Shown here: in pieces, positions 5,649 through 10,089 of the stretch
Layout of the letters: the number at the start of each line of letters is the position of its first letter
How positions within the stretch are numbered: position 1 is the first letter of the stretch
Origin: Zoogloeaceae bacterium
GTDB taxonomy: Bacteria; Pseudomonadota; Gammaproteobacteria; Burkholderiales; Rhodocyclaceae
NCBI GenBank assembly: GCA_031267345.1
Contig: JAIRZG010000087.1
Span: 1 to 10,089 of the forward strand
Length of the DNA: 10,089 nt
Reading direction: 5' to 3'
Made by a program: the position numbers and the translations under genes
The notes under the pieces: model-generated
The model's database searches: none
What the model was told of the DNA's origin: nothing
What the model saw: the letters and a program-made list of their open reading frames with translations, nothing else

Positions 5649-5772
5649 TCAGACTTGACGAAGAGTACCATAAAGAACGCCAGCCCCGCTGCAAAGCCTG
5701 TCAGACTGTTCGACGGCGGCGGTGCTGCACCTGGAAGTTTCGCCTTCCGGGAACAAACTGTGGCGTTTGAAG
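5649..5772 (+). pseudogene. N-terminal remnant of a tyrosine-type phage/island integrase (arm-DNA-binding domain), frameshifted
   Basis: Frame 1 (from 5649) reads SDL followed by TKSTIKNASPAAKPVRL and FDGGG, ending at 5723. After one extra base (5724) the next frame continues LHLEVSPSGNKLWRLK (5725-5772). Joined together, these give the start of the DUF4102/arm-binding domain of P4-like integrases, which begins with a TIKNAKPAAKPVRLFDGGG-like motif. There is a TAA at 5646-5648 right after an ATG at 5643, a single-base frameshift, and no catalytic domain. After 5772 the sequence passes into a REP-like hairpin. It is therefore a dead fragment. Its position about 160 bases downstream of tRNA-Leu, in the same direction, is where an integrase of a tRNA-integrated island normally lies. 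Confidence 0.8.
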
Positions 5773-5801
5773 CGCCGCGACGCCTTTGCCGTCGGTAACG
5801 A

Positions 5802-5823
5802 GCGCGAGAATCGCGCCCCTACG
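5802..5823 (-). repeat. REP-like hairpin ending in CGCCCCTACG, copy 1
   Basis: GCGCGA-GAA-TCGCGC (5802-5816) is followed by CCCTACG. The bases 5814-5823 are the reverse complement of 8993-9002, where a similar hairpin occurs in opposite orientation. It ends the integrase remnant. The rest of the gap to thrC (5824-5913) holds a possible -10 TAAAAT (5880-5885) without a convincing -35, and nothing else that I can support. Confidence 0.6.
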
Positions 5824-5913
5824 ATCCCTGCTCTCCTGCTTCTTTTTGCAAGTCGGCGCGTTTATTGTCTGAGGGCGGGTAAAATCACGGTCTTTCTGTT
5901 TTGCGGTGTGTTC

Positions 5914-7341
5914 ATGCGTTACCTTTCCACGCGCGGGCAATCTCCTGCGCTTCCCTTTTGCGACATTCTGCTGGGCGGTCTTGCGCCGGATGGCGGGCTT
6001 TATCTGCCGGAGGTCTATCCGCAGGCAAGCCGCGCCGATCTGGAGGCCTGGCGTTCCCTTCCCTACGCCGATCTGGCGTTTGCCCTGCTCTCCCGCTACA
6101 TCGACGACATTCCGGCGGGCGATCTGCAAGCCTTGCTGGATAAGACCTATCGCGCGGAAAACTACGCTTTCGTCCGTCCCGGCGAGGACGCGGCGGAGAT
6201 CACGCCCTTGCGCTGGCTGGAAAAGGGGCGCTTGGGATTGCTGGAACTTTCCAATGGCCCGACGCTGGCTTTCAAGGACATTGCGATGCAGTTGTTGGGC
6301 AATCTCTTTGAATATGTGCTGGACAAGCGCGGCGAGACGCTCAACATTCTGGGCGCGACCTCCGGCGATACCGGTTCCGCCGCCGAATACGCGCTGCGCG
6401 GTAAGCACAATGTCAAGGTGTTCATGCTTTCGCCGCACGGCAAAATGAGCGCCTTTCAGCGCGCGCAGATGTATTCGCTCACGGACGCCAACATTTTCAA
6501 CATCGCCGTCACCGACATGTTCGACGCGGCGCAGGACGTGGTGAAAGCCGTCTCCAACGACGCGGATTTCAAGGCGCGTTACCGGATTGGCGCGGTCAAT
6601 TCCATCAACTGGGCGCGGGTGCTGGCGCAGATTGTCTATTACTTCAAGGGCTATTTCGCCGCCACTGAAAATAACGATCAGCAGGTGGCGTTTTGTGTGC
6701 CCTCCGGCAATTTCGGCAACATTTGCGCCGGACACATCGCCCGCCAGATGGGGCTGCCCATTGCCAGGCTGATATTGGCGACCAACGAAAACGACGTGCT
6801 GGACGAATTTTTCAAAACCGGCGTTTATCGTCCGCGCAGCGCGGCGGAAACGCGGGTCACCTCCAGCCCGTCGATGGATATTTCCAAAGCCTCCAATTTC
6901 GAGCGTTTCGTTTTTGATCTGGTCGACCGCAATCCGGCGACGACGCGCAAACTCTGGGCAAAAGTGGATGCGGGCAAACCTTTCGATCTCTCCAATCATG
7001 CCATACAAATTGAACGCTCCGCCTTTGTCTCCGGCAAAAGCACCCACGCCGACCGCATAAATACCATCCGGCGCGCCTTTGCCGACTACGGCGTGACGCT
7101 CGACCCGCATACCGCCGACGGTCTCAAGGTAGCGTGGGCGCAGCCGCAGGCCGACCCGCCGATATTGGTATTGGAAACCGCCCAGCCCGCCAAATTCGCC
7201 GACACCTTGCAAGAAGCGCTGGGGCGCGACCCGGAACGTCCCGCCGCGCTGGCCGGACTGGAAACCCTGCCGCAAAAAGTGAAAGTGATGGCGGCGGATA
7301 CGGCAGCCATCAAAGCCTATATCGCGCAACAGCAAGGTTGA
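5914..7341 (+). CDS. thrC: Threonine synthase
   Basis: A PLP-dependent fold-type II enzyme that converts O-phospho-L-homoserine and water to L-threonine and phosphate, the last step of threonine synthesis in the cytoplasm. It has 475 residues, the usual size for the longer bacterial/fungal-type ThrC. The N-terminus MRYLSTRGQSPALPFCDILL and LAPDGGLYLPEVYP match the family. The PLP lysine is K121 in ELSNGPTLAFKD. The phosphate/PLP loop is GATSGDTGSAAEYA (147-160), and SINWARVLAQIVYYF and CVPSGNFGN are also conserved. The ATG at 5914 is chosen because it begins the conserved N-terminus; the same frame is open upstream to 5722, but that part is the integrase remnant and REP sequence. The ribosome site is weak. 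The expected partner hom (homoserine dehydrogenase) is not upstream, where rearranged DNA lies instead. Confidence 0.95.
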   Translation: MRYLSTRGQSPALPFCDILLGGLAPDGGLYLPEVYPQASRADLEAWRSLPYADLAFALLSRYIDDIPAGDLQALLDKTYRAENYAFVRPGEDAAEITPLRWLEKGRLGLLELSNGPTLAFKDIAMQLLGNLFEYVLDKRGETLNILGATSGDTGSAAEYALRGKHNVKVFMLSPHGKMSAFQRAQMYSLTDANIFNIAVTDMFDAAQDVVKAVSNDADFKARYRIGAVNSINWARVLAQIVYYFKGYFAATENNDQQVAFCVPSGNFGNICAGHIARQMGLPIARLILATNENDVLDEFFKTGVYRPRSAAETRVTSSPSMDISKASNFERFVFDLVDRNPATTRKLWAKVDAGKPFDLSNHAIQIERSAFVSGKSTHADRINTIRRAFADYGVTLDPHTADGLKVAWAQPQADPPILVLETAQPAKFADTLQEALGRDPERPAALAGLETLPQKVKVMAADTAAIKAYIAQQQG

Positions 7342-7356
7342 AGGGAAAATCGCCGG

Positions 7357-8997
7357 ATGCTGCGCCTGACCGACCTCCGTCTGCCGCTGGAACACGACGA
7401 CGCGGCGTTGAAAGACGCGCTGCTCGTCCGGTTGGGCATTGACGCCGAGGCGCTGGAAGATTTCCGCGTCTTCCGCCGCGCCCATGATGCGCGCAAGGCG
7501 TCGCAGATTTTTTTCGTCTATAGCGTCGATGTCAGCGTCAAGGACGAGGCCGCCGTCCTGCGACGTTGCGCGGCAGACGCGCAGATTATGCCGACGCCGG
7601 ACATGACCTACCATCCGGTCGCGCGGGCAAAGGCGGACGAGACGCGCCGCCCCATTATCATCGGTACCGGCCCCTGCGGTCTGTTCGCGGCGTTGACGCT
7701 GGCGCAGGCAGGTTTCAAGCCGATCCTGCTGGAACGCGGCAAAATCGCGCGTGAGCGCGCCGAAGATACCTGGGGCCTGTGGCGGCAGGGCAAGCTCAAT
7801 CCGGAATCCAACGTGCAATTCGGCGAAGGCGGCGCGGGCGCGTTCTCCGATGGCAAACTTTCCAGCCAGGTGCGCGATCCGCGTCATCTGGGGCGCAAGG
7901 TGCTGGAAGAATTCGTCCATGCGGGCGCGCCGGAAAATATCCTGTTTGTCAGCAAGCCGCATATCGGCACCTTTCGTCTGATCAAGGTGGTGGAAAACCT
8001 GCGCGCCACCCTCTGCGCGCTGGGCGCGGAAATCCGCTTCGGCTGCCGGGTGGATGAACTCCTGATTGATACCCATGCCGACGGCAAACGCCAGGTCAAG
8101 GGCGTGCGACTGGCGGATGGCGGAACGCTCCATGGCGAACACATTGTACTGGCGGTGGGACACAGCGCCCGCGACACTTTTTTTATGCTGCATGAAAAGG
8201 GCGTGGCGATGGAAGCCAAACCCTTTTCCATCGGTGTGCGGATCGAACATCCGCAAAGCCTGATCGACCAGGCGCGTTTCGGGCGTTTTGCCGGACATCC
8301 CCTGTTGGGCGCGGCGGATTACAAGCTCGTCTGCAAAGCGAAAAACGGGCGCACCGCCTACAGCTTTTGCATGTGTCCCGGTGGTCAGGTGGTCGCCGCC
8401 ACCTCCGAGCCGGGGCGGGTCGTCACCAACGGCATGAGCCAGTATTCCCGCGCGGAACGCAACGCCAACAGCGGTATGGTGGTTGATGTTTTTCCCGATC
8501 GGGATTTTCCGGATTATCCGCACCCCTTGAGTGGCGTCGGATTCCAGCGACACTGGGAAGGCAAGGCGTTCGAGGCCGGAGGGTATGCCTATCAAGCGCC
8601 CGCGCAACTGGTCGGCGATTTTCTGGCCGGACGCCCTTCCACCCGTCTGGGCGCGGTGCTGCCTTCCTACCAACCCGGCATCCGCCTCACCGACCTTGCG
8701 CTCTGCCTGCCGGGTTTTGTTCTGGAAACCCTGCGCGAGAGCCTGCCCGTGTTTGGTCGCCAGATTCGCGGTTACGACATGGCGGACGCCCTGATGACCG
8801 GCGTGGAAACCCGCACGTCTTCGCCCCTGCGTATCCGCCGCGACCCGCAAAGCCTGCAAAGCGAAAACACCAGCGGCCTCTACCCGGCGGGCGAAGGCGC
8901 AGGGTACGCGGGCGGCATTCTTTCCGCCGCCATGGACGGCATCAAGGTTGCCGAGGCATTGGCGCTCCAGATGACAAAGGACAGAAGCAAGACGTAG
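7357..8997 (+). CDS. FAD-dependent dehydrogenase, COG2509 type (NAD(P)/FAD-dependent oxidoreductase)
   Basis: This is a 546-residue flavoprotein. An N-terminal alpha/beta domain of about 95 residues precedes an FAD Rossmann motif, PIIIGTGPCGLFAALTLAQA (99-118), with the ribose-binding acid in LLERG (124-128). The family signature FGEGGAGAFSDGKLSS (155-170) and a C-terminal FAD motif, YPAGEGAGYAGGILSAAMDG (509-528), follow. These match the uncharacterised COG2509 dehydrogenases, whose substrate is not established. No membrane segment or signal peptide is seen. It starts 15 bases after the thrC stop. AAGGGA (7341-7346) serves as ribosome site, so the two genes are very likely one operon. The stop codon TAG (8995-8997) lies inside a REP-like element, and the last residues (MTKDRSKT) look non-conserved, so the original C-terminus may have been altered. 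Confidence 0.85.
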   Translation: MLRLTDLRLPLEHDDAALKDALLVRLGIDAEALEDFRVFRRAHDARKASQIFFVYSVDVSVKDEAAVLRRCAADAQIMPTPDMTYHPVARAKADETRRPIIIGTGPCGLFAALTLAQAGFKPILLERGKIARERAEDTWGLWRQGKLNPESNVQFGEGGAGAFSDGKLSSQVRDPRHLGRKVLEEFVHAGAPENILFVSKPHIGTFRLIKVVENLRATLCALGAEIRFGCRVDELLIDTHADGKRQVKGVRLADGGTLHGEHIVLAVGHSARDTFFMLHEKGVAMEAKPFSIGVRIEHPQSLIDQARFGRFAGHPLLGAADYKLVCKAKNGRTAYSFCMCPGGQVVAATSEPGRVVTNGMSQYSRAERNANSGMVVDVFPDRDFPDYPHPLSGVGFQRHWEGKAFEAGGYAYQAPAQLVGDFLAGRPSTRLGAVLPSYQPGIRLTDLALCLPGFVLETLRESLPVFGRQIRGYDMADALMTGVETRTSSPLRIRRDPQSLQSENTSGLYPAGEGAGYAGGILSAAMDGIKVAEALALQMTKDRSKT

Positions 8998-9016
8998 GGG
9001 CGAACTGCGTTCGCCC
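8993..9016 (+). repeat. REP-like hairpin CGTAGGGGCG, copy 2
   Basis: GGGCGAAC-TGC-GTTCGCCC (8998-9016 with a 3-base loop) forms an 8-bp stem preceded by CGTA. CGTAGGGGCG is shared with the inverted copy at 5814-5823. The TAG in it is the stop codon of the FAD enzyme. No T-tract follows, so it is not a classical intrinsic terminator, although such stems often protect mRNA 3' ends. Confidence 0.65.
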
Positions 9017-9075
9017 GCCGGGCAATAACCGCCGGATAGTAAACAACCGTCATTTTTATTTGAGAATCGAACGCC

Positions 9076-10059
9076 ATGCCAACGCCCGAAGACATCCTTT
9101 TCGCCGGAGAAAAAATCCCGTCCCCGCTGCCTGCCGTCGATCATTACGCCGGGTCGGAAAAATTGATGCTTAAAGCGTTGGCCTTGCAGCAGGAGATGGG
9201 GCCGATCTTTGACCTTACCCTGGATTGCGAAGATGGCGCGCGCGTCGGCAATGAAGCCGAACACGCGAAGCTGTGCGCCGAATTGATCCTGAGCGCCGAC
9301 AACCGCTTCAACCGGGTGGGAGTGCGGATTCATGCGGTGACTCACCCGCACTGGCAAGCGGATCTGGAGATCGTGCTTTCCCTGGCGGGACGGCGGTTGC
9401 CGTTCATCACCTTGCCCAAGGCGCGCTCCGCCGAGGAGGCGCGGCGCTTTTTGCGGCGCTTGCGCGAACTGGAAGCCGCGTATGGACTGACGAACGCCAT
9501 TCCCGCGCATGTACTGATCGAAACGCATGGCGCGTTGCGCGAAGTCTGGCGGATTGCCACCCTGGAAGGCGTGGAAAGCCTGGACTTCGGTCTGATGGAT
9601 TTTGTCTCCGAACACGGCGGCGCGATTCCGGCGGCAGCCATGCAAAGCCCCGACCAATTCACCCATCCCCTGATTGTCCGCGCCAAATGTGAGATTGCCG
9701 CCGCCGCCCATGCTTCAGGCATTGTCCCCACGCACAACGTATGCACTGAACTCACCAACGCGGCATACATCGAAAACGACGCCCGCCGCGCCCGTCAGGA
9801 ATTCGGTTATCTGCGGATGTGGAGCATCCATCCGGCGCAGATCGCTCCGCTCCTCGCCGCCTTCACCCCCGACGCGGCGGAAGTGGAAACCGCCCGCGCC
9901 CTCCTCGCCGCTGCCCGCGAAGCCAACTGGGGACCGATCCGTTATGCCGGAAAACTGCACGACCGCGCCTCCTACCGCTATTACCGGCGACTGCTGGAAC
10001 GCGCGGACATCCACGGACAGGCAGGGCAATCGCATGAATGCCGCCATCGTACACGCTGA
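9076..10059 (+). CDS. HpcH/HpaI aldolase / citrate lyase beta-subunit (CitE-like) family protein
   Basis: This 327-residue TIM-barrel enzyme belongs to the family that cleaves or hydrolyses CoA esters such as citryl- or malyl-CoA. FDLTLDCEDGA (45-55) is the family's acidic motif, RIH (84-86) supplies the conserved Arg, and LIETHGAL (147-154) has the metal-binding Glu. SLDFGLMDFVSEHGG (168-182) and WSIHPAQI (249-256) are further family segments. The MPTPEDILFAGEK start and DHYAGSEKLM match a betaproteobacterial CitE-like group that I recall from TCA-gene clusters. No citD/citF genes are nearby, so it is not part of a citrate lyase complex as seen here. It is 78 bases from the FAD gene. The ribosome site is weak (GAGA 11 bases upstream). 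The last ~12 residues (from QAGQSHECRHRTR) are encoded by the dispersed repeat at 10021-10042, so the natural C-terminus has been replaced or extended. Confidence 0.85.
   Translation: MPTPEDILFAGEKIPSPLPAVDHYAGSEKLMLKALALQQEMGPIFDLTLDCEDGARVGNEAEHAKLCAELILSADNRFNRVGVRIHAVTHPHWQADLEIVLSLAGRRLPFITLPKARSAEEARRFLRRLRELEAAYGLTNAIPAHVLIETHGALREVWRIATLEGVESLDFGLMDFVSEHGGAIPAAAMQSPDQFTHPLIVRAKCEIAAAAHASGIVPTHNVCTELTNAAYIENDARRARQEFGYLRMWSIHPAQIAPLLAAFTPDAAEVETARALLAAAREANWGPIRYAGKLHDRASYRYYRRLLERADIHGQAGQSHECRHRTR
10021..10042 (-). repeat. 22-bp dispersed repeat, copy 2, inside the lyase 3' end
   Basis: It is the exact reverse complement of 675-696. It lies within the last codons of the CitE-like gene, whose stop at 10057 lies just beyond. 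The remaining bases to 10089 are AT-richer and show no gene. Confidence 0.8.
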
Positions 10060-10089
10060 CATTTTTTCGTTTACGCACAAAGACTTACA

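Noticed and set aside
8978..8993. AGGACAG followed by AAGCAAGAC near the end of the FAD gene, resembling the heptamer arrays
   Set aside because: There is only one perfect unit, within coding sequence, and it is not distinguishable from chance.
5701..9711. A 1336-codon open frame on the minus strand opposite thrC, the FAD gene and the lyase
   Set aside because: It is a shadow of three well-recognised plus-strand genes in GC-rich DNA. The sense genes rarely use the codons that would give antisense stops. The frame crosses intergenic repeats and shows no protein family resemblance.

Overview
This is a GC-rich bacterial chromosome segment, most likely from a betaproteobacterium. The evidence is the rnr-rlmB order next to tRNA-Leu, a threonine synthase of the longer (~475 aa) type, and protein sequences close to beta/gammaproteobacterial families. 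I could not run a search, so the lineage is an inference. The window is ordinary housekeeping DNA that has been reworked by small dispersed repeats, one small gene-cassette insertion and one dead integrase.

Layout. On the minus strand, 1-193 is the 5' end of mltG (septal/endolytic murein transglycosylase). Next come tRNA-Ile(CAU) at 348-420 with a clear promoter, a 335-bp non-coding stretch of palindromes (421-755), rlmB (756-1553), a two-gene flavodoxin-fold cassette (1662-2821), a 5' vestige of a second rlmB (2882-2942), and rnr (2945-5374). On the plus strand are tRNA-Leu(CAG) at 5401-5485, whose promoter overlaps the first codons of rnr, a frameshifted N-terminal remnant of a tyrosine integrase (5649-5772), thrC (5914-7341), a COG2509-type FAD-dependent dehydrogenase (7357-8997) and a CitE/HpcH-like lyase (9076-10059).

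How the genes fit together. rnr and rlmB form a conserved RNA-processing/modification operon. Here a cassette of two flavoproteins (one with a CX2CX2CX7C cysteine cluster like iron-sulfur flavoproteins) sits between them. A ~61-bp copy of the rlmB start remains directly behind rnr, so rlmB has been displaced by 1389 bp but still has an intact start. Overlapping reading frames keep the cassette translationally linked to rnr. On the plus strand, thrC and the FAD enzyme are 15 bp apart and probably co-transcribed.

The most distinctive theme is repeat DNA at gene ends. Heptamer CTGTCCT arrays, a REP-like hairpin and a 22-bp dispersed repeat each run into the 3' end of a gene (rlmB, the FAD enzyme and the lyase respectively). 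They supply the C-terminal residues or stop codon. I saw no CRISPR array, defence system, complete insertion sequence or complete mobile element. The most novel part is the insertion scar and its flavoprotein cassette.
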